NCBI GenBank assembly: GCA_964583095.1
Contig: CAZOVB010000028.1
Span: 1 to 51,773, forward strand
Direction: 5' to 3'
Length of the DNA: 51,773 nt
Source of the DNA: CAZOVB01 sp964583095
GTDB taxonomy: Bacteria; Planctomycetota; Phycisphaerae; SM23-33
Position 1 is the first letter of the stretch. The number at the start of each line of letters is the position of its first letter. Shown here one piece after another: positions 33,246 through 40,683 of the stretch. The position numbers and the translations under genes were made by a program. A model generated the notes under the pieces. It ran no database searches. It had not been told where the DNA came from and was given only the letters and a program-made list of their open reading frames with translations.

Positions 33246-34619
33246 ATGATGGGACGATTATTCGCAGCGACGGTAGTCTTCGCCCTCTCAGGAGCCTCGT
33301 TGGGCGCTGAGCCCCAGGCGGAAATGCTTCGCAAAGCCTACCAGTCCAGGAACGCTCTGGCCCTGGCGGCGGTTACGGTCAAGACGGAACTGGGCAACCG
33401 GAACTACGGCGGACAGGCGCTGTGTATCGACAGCGAGCTGGGCATCTTCATGACGCTCGCCCTGCCGACATCTCTCCAGGCCCAGGACGTGCAGGAAGTC
33501 AAACTCCTCAGGCCGGGGGCTCCCAATGCCAAAGTTGAGGCCAAGCTGCTCGGCATCGATTTCGGCACCGGCCTGGGCTTCCTTCAGACCACGCAAGAGC
33601 ATGCATTCGAGGCGGTGACTTTCAAGGGCTCCAGCCGGCTCAAGCCCGGCGATCCGGTGGCTTCTGTAGGCTTGATGACACAGGTCCAGAGCCTGGATCC
33701 GTATGTCGGCATGGGGTACATTTCGGCGACACTTCGAGTCCCGGCCCATATGGCGCTTTTGACAGGGGGAAACCTGACCGGACGCTGCTCGCCGGTGTTC
33801 AACACCCAAGGCCAGGCCATCGGTCTGGTGGCCAAGCAATTGCCCTTGCGTTTCGAGACACAGACCCAGCGAGGCAGTGCCCAACTGCAGATGCTGGGCC
33901 TGAGCCAGACGCAGTGTTTCTGGCCCATCGAGGAGTTCGTGCACGTCCTGCGGAATATCCCCGTCGCCGGCAAAACCACGCGCCCCAGTTGGATCGGTGT
34001 GGCGGAGTTCACGACCGTCTCGCCCGAAATCGCCGAAGTCAACAACATCGATACTCCCGCTGCCACGGTCGGCAGGGTCGTGCCGGGCTACGCAGCAGAG
34101 AAGGCGGGGCTCAAGAGCGGTGACATCATCGTGGCCATCAACGGCCAGCCCCTGGAAGACCTGGCCACGGGGGACCTGGAGCGGATGAACTTCGTTCAGC
34201 AGGTCATGCGAATGCCCCAGGGCGAGTCTTTGGAACTGACGGTCATACGCACCGGCCAGCGGGTCAAGCTCAGCCTGGCCACCCAGCCTCTGCCTAAGAC
34301 TCCCAACGAGGCCCCGCGGTACCTGCACCGGGCTCTGGGCCTCCTTGTCCGTCAGCGCGTGCCTCTCGAGTCGGACATGGATCCCGAGGCGGTGGACGGG
34401 ATCGTGGTGATGGGCGTGGGGCAGCAGTCCATTGCCAACCGGATCGGACTTCGAACCAACGACGTGATCGTTGAGATCAACAACAACCGGATTACCGAGA
34501 CGGAGGAATTCCAGCGGATTCTCGAATCGTCGTTGTCGGCCGCCAAGGAAACCGGCAACTGGCCGATCCTGAAAGTCCGAAGGGGCGAAAGCACGATGGA
34601 CGTCCAGATTCGGCCCTGA
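33246..34619 (+). CDS. HtrA-like pseudoprotease with two PDZ domains
   Basis: 457 residues. Signal peptide (MMGRLFAATVVFALSGASLGA), a trypsin-like region (about 25-240), then PDZ1 (about 245-345, WIGVAEFTT...GRVVPGYAAEKAGLKSGDII) and PDZ2 (about 350-457, GIVVMGVGQQSIANRIGLRTNDVI). The catalytic residues of HtrA/DegP appear absent: the His position reads GIFMTLALPTS rather than TNxHV, the Asp region is FGTGLGFL rather than DLALLK, and the GNSGGP loop is LTGRCSPVFN. It therefore probably acts as a scaffold or sensor rather than a peptidase. AAAGGC upstream supports ATG 33246; ATG 33249 is an alternative. Confidence 0.8.
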   Translation: MMGRLFAATVVFALSGASLGAEPQAEMLRKAYQSRNALALAAVTVKTELGNRNYGGQALCIDSELGIFMTLALPTSLQAQDVQEVKLLRPGAPNAKVEAKLLGIDFGTGLGFLQTTQEHAFEAVTFKGSSRLKPGDPVASVGLMTQVQSLDPYVGMGYISATLRVPAHMALLTGGNLTGRCSPVFNTQGQAIGLVAKQLPLRFETQTQRGSAQLQMLGLSQTQCFWPIEEFVHVLRNIPVAGKTTRPSWIGVAEFTTVSPEIAEVNNIDTPAATVGRVVPGYAAEKAGLKSGDIIVAINGQPLEDLATGDLERMNFVQQVMRMPQGESLELTVIRTGQRVKLSLATQPLPKTPNEAPRYLHRALGLLVRQRVPLESDMDPEAVDGIVVMGVGQQSIANRIGLRTNDVIVEINNNRITETEEFQRILESSLSAAKETGNWPILKVRRGESTMDVQIRP

Positions 34620-34909
34620 GCCCTGAGTTGCTGCTGGGAGGGGTTTAGTAGACCCCGAAGTGCGGAGACCTGGAAAGTGTCCAGTGGGATTGGCCCCGGG
34701 AGTTTCGGCGGAAATGTATCATTTCCATGATGCTCAACTGCTGGTTTTTCAAGCTCTTGCGAATTTAGATAATTGAACTTGGCCACTGAAATTCGCCAGG
34801 GGTTTTCCGGGGGTGGGGTGAAAAGTCTACAATGATCAGAGACAAGACCGGTTCGACGACCTACCCTCGATACGAAGCCAAAGATGGCAGAAGAAATGTC
34901 GCGAACCAC

Positions 34910-34943
34910 CCCGGGCGCAGTTGCGGGCGCCCGGGTTTTTTTT
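34910..34943 (+). terminator. Strong Rho-independent terminator
   Basis: Perfect 9-bp stem CCCGGGCGC (34910-34918) / GCGCCCGGG (34927-34935), 8-nt loop and a run of eight T. It lies 290 bp beyond the pseudoprotease stop, farther than usual, so it may belong to a separate short transcript. Confidence 0.9.
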
Positions 34944-34985
34944 GAGTTGGCGGGTAAGCATCGACAAGAACAGACCGAAAGAGAA

Positions 34986-35022
34986 AGGCCCGGAGCCGGA
35001 GTGTGCGGCTTCGGGCCTTTTT
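34986..35022. terminator. Bidirectional terminator before the exported-protein gene
   Basis: AGGCCCGGAGCC / GGCTTCGGGCCT 12-bp stem with one G-U pair and an 8-9 nt loop; followed by TTTTT on the plus strand and a T-rich stretch on the minus strand. Suits convergent transcripts from both sides. Confidence 0.8.
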
Positions 35023-35051
35023 GACTTCAGGCAGCGATGCGGCGTACAGGC

Positions 35052-35717
35052 TTACCGCATGACCCAGTCTTTGCTGTACAGGAAGGCTTCGAGTCCTTCC
35101 CGGGTTTTTCGGTTGCCGGCGACGTTGAACTGCAGTCTCAGCGTCTTGGACAGGACAATCTCCCGCGTCTGTTTCTCGACCAATTCTCCCGTGGCCGTCA
35201 TCTCCGTGACCGTGACCTCCACGGGTAATTGTGCGGTGGCCGTCTCACCCGAAAGCCCGCCGAGGAAAAGATCGAACTTGGCGGCCTTGGGGTCGAAATC
35301 CCGAAAGACGGCGATGCCGCGCTTGGAGTTGTCCTCGCCCTGAAGCAGCCGGCCTGTCATGGCGGTCATGTTCCTGGCAATGGAATCGCGAATTTCCTGC
35401 TTGATCTTGTTGACGACGCTGAGAGCGATGCCCTTTCCGGCCTGGACGGTCTGGCCGGTATCGGTATAGAGCAGGATTCTCGGGACAAAGATGCGGTCCT
35501 GGCCGGTTCGGTTGACCACCTGATAGCGGAAGAACCAGTAGGTTTCTTCGAGTCCGGTCTGCGGGTCCACAATCCGGATGGGCATGGGCTTGTCGTAGCT
35601 GACGTCCAACTGCCAGGCGGTGGGTACCGCCGAGGGCTCGGGGACCGCTTGGGTAGGCTGGGGGCAAATCAGACACGCCAACAGAAGTGTCGCAAACGTC
35701 AGTACCAATGCCTTCAT
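35052..35717 (-). CDS. Exported protein of unknown function
   Basis: 221 residues, no family recognised with confidence. The signal peptide MKALVLTFATLLLACLICPQ contains LLLAC, a possible lipobox. The mature part is beta-rich (WQLDVSYDKPMPIRIVDPQ, YWFFRYQVVNRTGQDRIFVP, TREIVLSKTLRLQFNVAGNR). ATG 35715-35717 is chosen because AGGAG lies 8 nt upstream; an ATG six codons earlier has no site. A good promoter lies 55-80 bp upstream. Similar exported proteins of unknown role are common in Planctomycetota. Confidence 0.75.
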   Translation of the reverse strand: MKALVLTFATLLLACLICPQPTQAVPEPSAVPTAWQLDVSYDKPMPIRIVDPQTGLEETYWFFRYQVVNRTGQDRIFVPRILLYTDTGQTVQAGKGIALSVVNKIKQEIRDSIARNMTAMTGRLLQGEDNSKRGIAVFRDFDPKAAKFDLFLGGLSGETATAQLPVEVTVTEMTATGELVEKQTREIVLSKTLRLQFNVAGNRKTREGLEAFLYSKDWVMR

Positions 35718-35768
35718 ACCGTTGCTCCTGTCCATCAGATCAGCCGAGGGCGTCGTGGGCCGAAGTCG

Positions 35769-35797
35769 AATCTAATCTTAGTCCGGGCGCAAGTCAA
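35769..35797 (-). promoter_or_regulatory. Sigma70-type promoter of the exported unknown protein
   Basis: On the minus strand TTGACT, 17-bp spacer, TAGATT. The predicted start site is about 45 nt upstream of the ATG at 35717. Confidence 0.7.
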
Positions 35798-35901
35798 CGA
35801 CCCATCGGTAAAATTCGTTTCCCTGCCGGCCTCCGGTGAGGAGGTCAACTCCTGATCGTTCATGCCACGCCTCCATTCGGGGAGGCCTATTATCGATCAG
35901 G

Positions 35902-35949
35902 GGGGTGACAGAGTCGCTGTGGTGTTAAGGGGTGACAGAATCGCTGTGG
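35902..35949. repeat. Two tandem 21-bp direct repeats (27-bp period)
   Basis: GGGGTGACAGAGTCGCTGTG(G) at 35902-35922 and the same with A for G at one place at 35929-35949, separated by TGTTAA. They sit directly upstream of the ribosome-binding site GGAGGTGA of the acetyltransferase gene. A GCCTCC/GGAGGC hairpin lies just before (35869-35886). Confidence 0.8.
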
Positions 35950-35974
35950 CACGACAGAGGAGGTGAACTCCCCC

Positions 35975-36895
35975 TTGCCAGGCGGTAAGATGCAGCCCAT
36001 GGGTCCAATTCCGACAATCCAGCCGATCAGCACAGCCGGTACCGATGTCTGCAAGGCTCTTTCCGGCGGTTCCGATCCGGCAGCGGCCAGGTGGGAACAG
36101 ATGCTTGCTTGCCCCGGAAGCAAGTGGACGATGTGGGGTGCCTGGGATCAAGGAGTTCTCCAAGCTGTCGCCCTGGTTCTCTTTCAGCCCGGTCGGACCG
36201 GTCTGCTGCTCACGAGCCCAGGCTGGTCGCTGTGGCCCGTTGCGGAGGGGGCCTCGCTGATTCGCGCAACTGTCGATGAAGCCCTCGACCAGGGCCTGTT
36301 GCTGATTCAGAGCTTCCAGGAGCCCGAGGCCCGGGAGGAGATCGAGATCCTCTCTTTGGCCGATTTCCAGCCGCTCGGGCCCATTGTCTACATGCAGCGG
36401 GATCTTGCGGTCGCTGGGGCTGACCCGGAACTCCCAGCCGGTTTTGAATGGGTCCGCTGGGAGGATCTGGAACGTCCTGAAGTATTGTCCGAGTTGATTC
36501 TCCGGACGTACGAGGGATCGCTGGACTGTCCGGAAATCACAGGCCTGCTCTCGGGAGATCAAATCCTTTCCATCCATCGACAGGCGGGTCGCTTTCGTCC
36601 CGAATCGTGGTACGTCCTTGTCTGGCGGGGTCAAGCCACAGGTTGCCTGCTGGTCAACGATTCTCTCCAGCCCGGGACGCTGGAACTGGTCTACATGGCC
36701 GTTTTGCCGTCCTGGCGGGGCAAGGGCCTGGGCAGGCTTCTGATCAGCAAGGCGCTTTCCCAGGGTCTGGGGGAGTCCTGGCAACGGCTGCGTCTGGCGG
36801 TAGACGCCCGCAACCACCCGGCGCGGAAGCTATACGAGGCCGCGGGATTCGAGGAACTCTTCCGGCGAATGGCACTGGTCAAATACGCCCGTTGA
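35975..36895 (+). CDS. GNAT-family N-acetyltransferase
   Basis: 306 residues. The C-terminal half is a GNAT domain: motif A VYMAVLPSWRGKGLGRLLIS (RGKGLG acetyl-CoA loop) and motif B RLRLAVDARNHPARKLYEAAGF. The N-terminal half is a diverged second GNAT-like fold. The start is TTG 35975, 8 nt after the near-perfect site GGAGGTGA; alternatives are GTG 35963 and ATG 35990, so confidence in the exact start is low. Acceptor unknown. It precedes dnaA by 284 bp. Confidence 0.82.
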   Translation: MPGGKMQPMGPIPTIQPISTAGTDVCKALSGGSDPAAARWEQMLACPGSKWTMWGAWDQGVLQAVALVLFQPGRTGLLLTSPGWSLWPVAEGASLIRATVDEALDQGLLLIQSFQEPEAREEIEILSLADFQPLGPIVYMQRDLAVAGADPELPAGFEWVRWEDLERPEVLSELILRTYEGSLDCPEITGLLSGDQILSIHRQAGRFRPESWYVLVWRGQATGCLLVNDSLQPGTLELVYMAVLPSWRGKGLGRLLISKALSQGLGESWQRLRLAVDARNHPARKLYEAAGFEELFRRMALVKYAR

Positions 36896-36921
36896 CAGGA
36901 CATTTGGAGCTTTCGTGAAGA

Positions 36922-37000
36922 GTTGTGCACAACGTGTGGATGAAGTTTTTTTTCGCCCTGCAAGTTCGGAAATCGCAAGGTCCTTGGGAATTGTGGATAT
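36922..37000. other. DnaA-box-like cluster upstream of dnaA (possible oriC)
   Basis: GTTGTGCACAAC palindrome (36922-36933) and the DnaA-box-like TGTGGATGA (36935-36943) and TGTGGATAT (36992-37000), each one base from TGTGGATAA. An eight-T run follows the second (36946-36953). oriC often lies beside dnaA, but three imperfect boxes are weak evidence. The 284-bp gap holds no gene. Confidence 0.4.
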
Positions 37001-37179
37001 CTCCCGAAGGCTGATTTGCGTTGACGAGCTTCTCCCCGAGCGGTACAGTTCATTCCGGCTTCGATGGCCAGCACCAACTACGCATGAAGATGCGAAGTTC
37101 GGGCTCGAAGCCTCGGGCATTTCGCCGTGAACTGGGTAATTCGCTCGCTGGTCTTTCTGAGACAAGATTCGAGGAACCG

Positions 37180-38613
37180 ATGGAATCAGAACTGCAGACA
37201 TATGGGGAATCTGCGCGCACACAGAGCGTAGCGATCATGGACGATTTTGTAGAAGAACTCCGCCGGAAAATCGGCCCCAAACGATACAACGCATGGTTCA
37301 AGCACACCGCCGATCTGCAACTGGACGGCAGCGCACTTCGTATCAGCGTCCCGAATTCCTTTGTTGCCAACTGGATCGAGAGCCATTATCGCCAGGAGGT
37401 CCAGGAAGCTCTCGATGCCGTCTGTCCGGCCGGGGGCGTCTCAATCCGGGTTACGCTGGATCCGTCCCTTAACAGCAAACTGCGCCAAAGGCAACTCGAC
37501 GATCAGGCCGATATCGTGCACCGCACGGCCACCGGACGCACCCGCAAGAAGATGACTTCGACGCCGATTCGCCACAGCCTGGGTGATTTCGTGGTGGGGC
37601 AAAGCAACAAGCTGGCCTATTCAGCCGCCGAGGCCGTCGCCATGGGCAACGGGGTGGTCTTCAATCCTCTATTCGTGCACGGGCCCTGTGGTGTCGGCAA
37701 GACGCACCTTCTCCACGGCGTCTGCGACGCACTTCACAGGGCCGGTGAGAGGGGCAAGATTCTCCGCTGGCGGTACGTGACGGCCGAAGGGTTCACCAAT
37801 GAGTTTATCGGCGCGCTGCGTCAGAAGAAGCTCGAGGATTTTCGTGCGCGATATCGCGGGCTGGATCTTCTGGCCATCGACGATGTGCACTTTCTGGCGG
37901 CCAAACGCGCCACCCAGGATGAATTCCTGCATACGTTCAACGCGATCTCGAACCAGGGAAACCAGGTTATCCTGGCCTCTGATACGCATCCGAGACTGGT
38001 GGCGGATTTGAATGAGCAACTGGTCAGCCGTTTCCTGGCCGGCATGGTTGTCAAGATCGAGTCGCCCGACAAGCCGCTGCGTATGCGGATCATCGAGCGA
38101 CTGGCGGATCGCCTCTCGCTGAATGTCAGCCAGGATGTCATGGAGTACATCGCCTCCCATGTGCACGGTTCGGTGCGGGAACTGGAAGGTACGCTGGTGA
38201 AACTCGGGGCGCTGGCGGCCCTGGAGAATGGATACATCACGCTGGACCTGGCACGCGATACACTGGCGGATCACCTGGCGCGAACAGACAGCGCACTGTC
38301 TCTGGGTGAAATCGAATCGGTGGTCTCGACCTTTTTCGGCGTCACCCCCGCCGACATTCACTCCTCCAGGCGAACCCGGACGGTCTCGGCCGCCCGAGCA
38401 GTCACCATGCTTCTGGCCCGACGTCACACGCAGATGAGTTTTCCCGAGATAGGCCGGGCCATCGGCAAGAACCATTCCTCGGTTGTCCTGGGCGTCCAGC
38501 GCATGGAGAAGCTGCTGGCCGAGGACGGACAGATACAGTGGCAGGGCCCCCAGGGCAAACGCAGCATGCCCCTTCAGGAGGTTCTGGATCAGGTGAGCAG
38601 ACAGATTCTCTGA
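37180..38613 (+). CDS. dnaA: Chromosomal replication initiator protein DnaA
   Basis: 477 residues. N-terminal domain I (RKIGPKRYNAWFKHTADL), AAA+ domain with Walker A GPCGVGKT (168-175) and Walker B LLAIDDVHFLA, arginine-finger region (LNEQLVSRFLAGM) and C-terminal DnaA-box-binding domain ending AARAVTMLLARRHTQMSFPE and IGRAIGKNHSSVVLGVQRM. The usual GGRDHTTV is GKNHSSV here. GAGGAA precedes ATG 37180. An ATG 19 codons in is a less likely start. A terminator follows the gene. Confidence 0.95.
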   Translation: MESELQTYGESARTQSVAIMDDFVEELRRKIGPKRYNAWFKHTADLQLDGSALRISVPNSFVANWIESHYRQEVQEALDAVCPAGGVSIRVTLDPSLNSKLRQRQLDDQADIVHRTATGRTRKKMTSTPIRHSLGDFVVGQSNKLAYSAAEAVAMGNGVVFNPLFVHGPCGVGKTHLLHGVCDALHRAGERGKILRWRYVTAEGFTNEFIGALRQKKLEDFRARYRGLDLLAIDDVHFLAAKRATQDEFLHTFNAISNQGNQVILASDTHPRLVADLNEQLVSRFLAGMVVKIESPDKPLRMRIIERLADRLSLNVSQDVMEYIASHVHGSVRELEGTLVKLGALAALENGYITLDLARDTLADHLARTDSALSLGEIESVVSTFFGVTPADIHSSRRTRTVSAARAVTMLLARRHTQMSFPEIGRAIGKNHSSVVLGVQRMEKLLAEDGQIQWQGPQGKRSMPLQEVLDQVSRQIL

Positions 38614-38994
38614 TCGAACCCGTTTCGAGGCGCGGCAGCGATATCGTGCAGCCACGAGGACAGAATTCTCGAAGGCGCCGAATGCGGCCGCGTGCCCAGC
38701 CGACGGAAACCGGCTGAGCAAGGGTCAAGGACGATCCACGAAGAAGGACGCGCCGCGCTACCGCGCAGGCGCGTCCTTTTCGATTCTGGAGGAGGCCGAC
38801 GCCGATTAGCCTCTCTTATCCGAGAGATAAGGTGGTGGAGTGTATCATTCCGGACGTATTCAGGATACTAATCAGTGGAATCATTTTCTCTGTCCCATTT
38901 CGGAGACAGAAACGAACCGTCGGCGGAAGGTGCGGGCCCGCCGGCGGGTGCGAATTTCGCCCGCTCATCAGACTCTTTTGGGAAAAGGAACACG
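38614..38994. other. 381-bp gap after dnaA
   Basis: It holds the dnaA terminator (38746-38780) and an inverted repeat CTTATC-CGAGA-GATAAG (38815-38831). The last about 150 bp read as an open frame in phase with the next gene but lack a ribosome-binding site until AAAAGGAA at 38984-38991. No other gene was recognised. Confidence 0.4.
38746..38780 (+). terminator. Terminator of dnaA
   Basis: GGACGCGCC (38746-38754) / GGCGCGTCC (38768-38776) perfect 9-bp stem with a 13-nt self-pairing loop, followed by TTTT. It is 132 bp past the dnaA stop. Confidence 0.8.
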
Positions 38995-40587
38995 ATGAAT
39001 CTGCAACAACCCAATGCTAATGAGGCAACGCAGACCGCCAACCGGTCGCGAAGCGTCGCCCCGGTCTCAGGCATCTGCACGCGATGTGTCGATGGCTGCC
39101 GGGGAAACTGCGAGGTCTTCAAAGCCAGCTTCCGTGGGCGCGAAGTCCTCTATCCTGGTCCGTTCGGGACCATCACCGCCGGAGGCGACAAGGACTATCC
39201 TGTCGATTACTCCCACGTGAACATCATGGGCTATGCCATGGGCGCCGAGGGACTGCCCGAAGGCACCGAGCCGAGCCCGGACACCACGCTGTTTCCCATG
39301 GTGGACACCGAAACCCAGTACGGAACGGGCAACCCCGTCAAACTCCGCGTGCCGGTCTTTACCGGCGCTCTGGGCTCGACGGAAATCGCCCGGGCCAACT
39401 GGGAGCACTTTGCCACCGGCGCCGCCGTGGCCGGCATTACCCTTGTCACCGGCGAGAACGTCTGCGGTATCGATCCACAGCTCGAGCGGGACGACAACGG
39501 CAAGGTCACCCGTTCGCCGGAAATGGAACGCCGCGTCGAGCTCTTCAAACGCTACTACGACGGCTATGGCGACATGCTCGTGCAGGTCAATGTCGAGGAT
39601 ACCCGCCTGGGCGTGGCCGAGTACGTCATCCAGCAGCTTGGCGTGGAATGCGTGGAGCTCAAATGGGGCCAGGGCGCCAAGTGTATCGGCGGCGAGATCC
39701 AGGTCCACGATCTCGAGCGCGCGCAGGAACTCCAGCGCCGCGGCTACCTGGTGACGCCCGATCCGTCCAATCACGACAACCAGATGGCCTTCAAGGACAA
39801 GGCGCTCAAACATTTCGAGCGACACAGCCGACTGGGCTTCATTGATCGCGACGAATTCATGCAGATGGTTCAGCACCTTCGCGACCTCGGAGCCAAGCGC
39901 GTCACCCTCAAGACAGGCGCCTACGGCATGCGGGAACTGGCCCTGGCGATCAAATGGGCTTCCGAGGCAAAGCTCGACCTGCTTACCATCGACGGCGCTC
40001 CGGGGGGGACAGGAATGAGCCCGTGGCGAATGATGGAAGAGTGGGGCATTCCCACGTTCTACCTCCAGTGCATGGCCATCGAACTGGCCAACAAGCTTGC
40101 CCAGGCAGGAAAGTTCGTGCCGGATCTGGCCATGGCCGGCGGGTTCAGCACCGAAGACCACGTCTACAAGGTCCTGGCCATGGGCAGCCCGTACTTCAAG
40201 GCTGTCTGCATGGGGCGAGCCCTCATGATCCCCGGGATGGTCGGAAAGAACATCCAGAAGTGGATCGAGGAGAAAGATCTGCCCAAAACCGTCAGCCAGT
40301 TCGGCTCGACGCGAGAAGAGATCTTCATCGGCTACGAAACCCTGGTCGATCGTTACGGCAAGGAAACCGCCCGGGAAATGCCCTTCGGCGCCGTGGCCAT
40401 GCATTGTTTCTGCGACAAACTCCGCACCGGCCTGCAGCAACTCATGGCCGGAAGCAGAAACTTCCGCGTGGATACCATCTCCCGCGATGACGTATTCGCC
40501 CTGACCGAAGAGGCCGCCCAGGTCTCCAAGCTGCCCTACGTCATGGACGTGCAGCGCGACGAGGCGATGAGCATCATCGAAGGCTGA
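38995..40587 (+). CDS. FMN-binding glutamate-synthase-family oxidoreductase
   Basis: 530 residues. Corresponds to the central FMN/Fe-S part of the glutamate synthase large subunit (GltB2-like): VKLRVPVFTGALGSTEIARA, LLTIDGAPGGTGMSP and LVATGG-like LAMAGGFSTEDHV. The N-terminus has C28-x2-C31-x3-C35-x3-C39 (CTRCVDGCRGNC), probably an iron-sulfur site, and the conserved YPGPFGTITAGGDKDYPV. No glutaminase domain is present, so ammonia-dependent or unrelated chemistry is possible. ATG 38995 follows AAAAGGAA. The family is common in anaerobes. Confidence 0.85.
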   Translation: MNLQQPNANEATQTANRSRSVAPVSGICTRCVDGCRGNCEVFKASFRGREVLYPGPFGTITAGGDKDYPVDYSHVNIMGYAMGAEGLPEGTEPSPDTTLFPMVDTETQYGTGNPVKLRVPVFTGALGSTEIARANWEHFATGAAVAGITLVTGENVCGIDPQLERDDNGKVTRSPEMERRVELFKRYYDGYGDMLVQVNVEDTRLGVAEYVIQQLGVECVELKWGQGAKCIGGEIQVHDLERAQELQRRGYLVTPDPSNHDNQMAFKDKALKHFERHSRLGFIDRDEFMQMVQHLRDLGAKRVTLKTGAYGMRELALAIKWASEAKLDLLTIDGAPGGTGMSPWRMMEEWGIPTFYLQCMAIELANKLAQAGKFVPDLAMAGGFSTEDHVYKVLAMGSPYFKAVCMGRALMIPGMVGKNIQKWIEEKDLPKTVSQFGSTREEIFIGYETLVDRYGKETAREMPFGAVAMHCFCDKLRTGLQQLMAGSRNFRVDTISRDDVFALTEEAAQVSKLPYVMDVQRDEAMSIIEG

Positions 40588-40683
40588 GCCGAAGCTGAGC
40601 TCTTGTCGGTAGAAGCAATCGGGGCGGACCGCTGCCGGAGCGATCCGCCCCGATGCCATCTCATGATCCTGTAAGGGCGATAA

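Larger units (their letters stand above)
34620..35051. other. 432-bp gap with two terminators and a possible short transcript
   Basis: Between the pseudoprotease stop and the convergent exported-protein gene. It holds a TACAAT -10-like element (34828-34833), a very strong rightward terminator (34910-34943) and a bidirectional terminator (34986-35022). A 37-codon reading frame (34832-34945) ends inside the T run of the terminator and is probably not coding. The first 200 bp show nothing recognisable. Confidence 0.4.

Noticed and set aside
34832..34880. GGTTCGAC in the possible small RNA, resembling a tRNA/tmRNA T-loop
   Set aside because: The flanking bases do not form a 5-bp T stem and there is no CCA end or acceptor stem.
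34832..34945. 37-codon open frame MIRDKTGSTTYPRYE in the gap after the pseudoprotease
   Set aside because: It ends inside the T run of a strong terminator, has no ribosome-binding site and no recognisable family.
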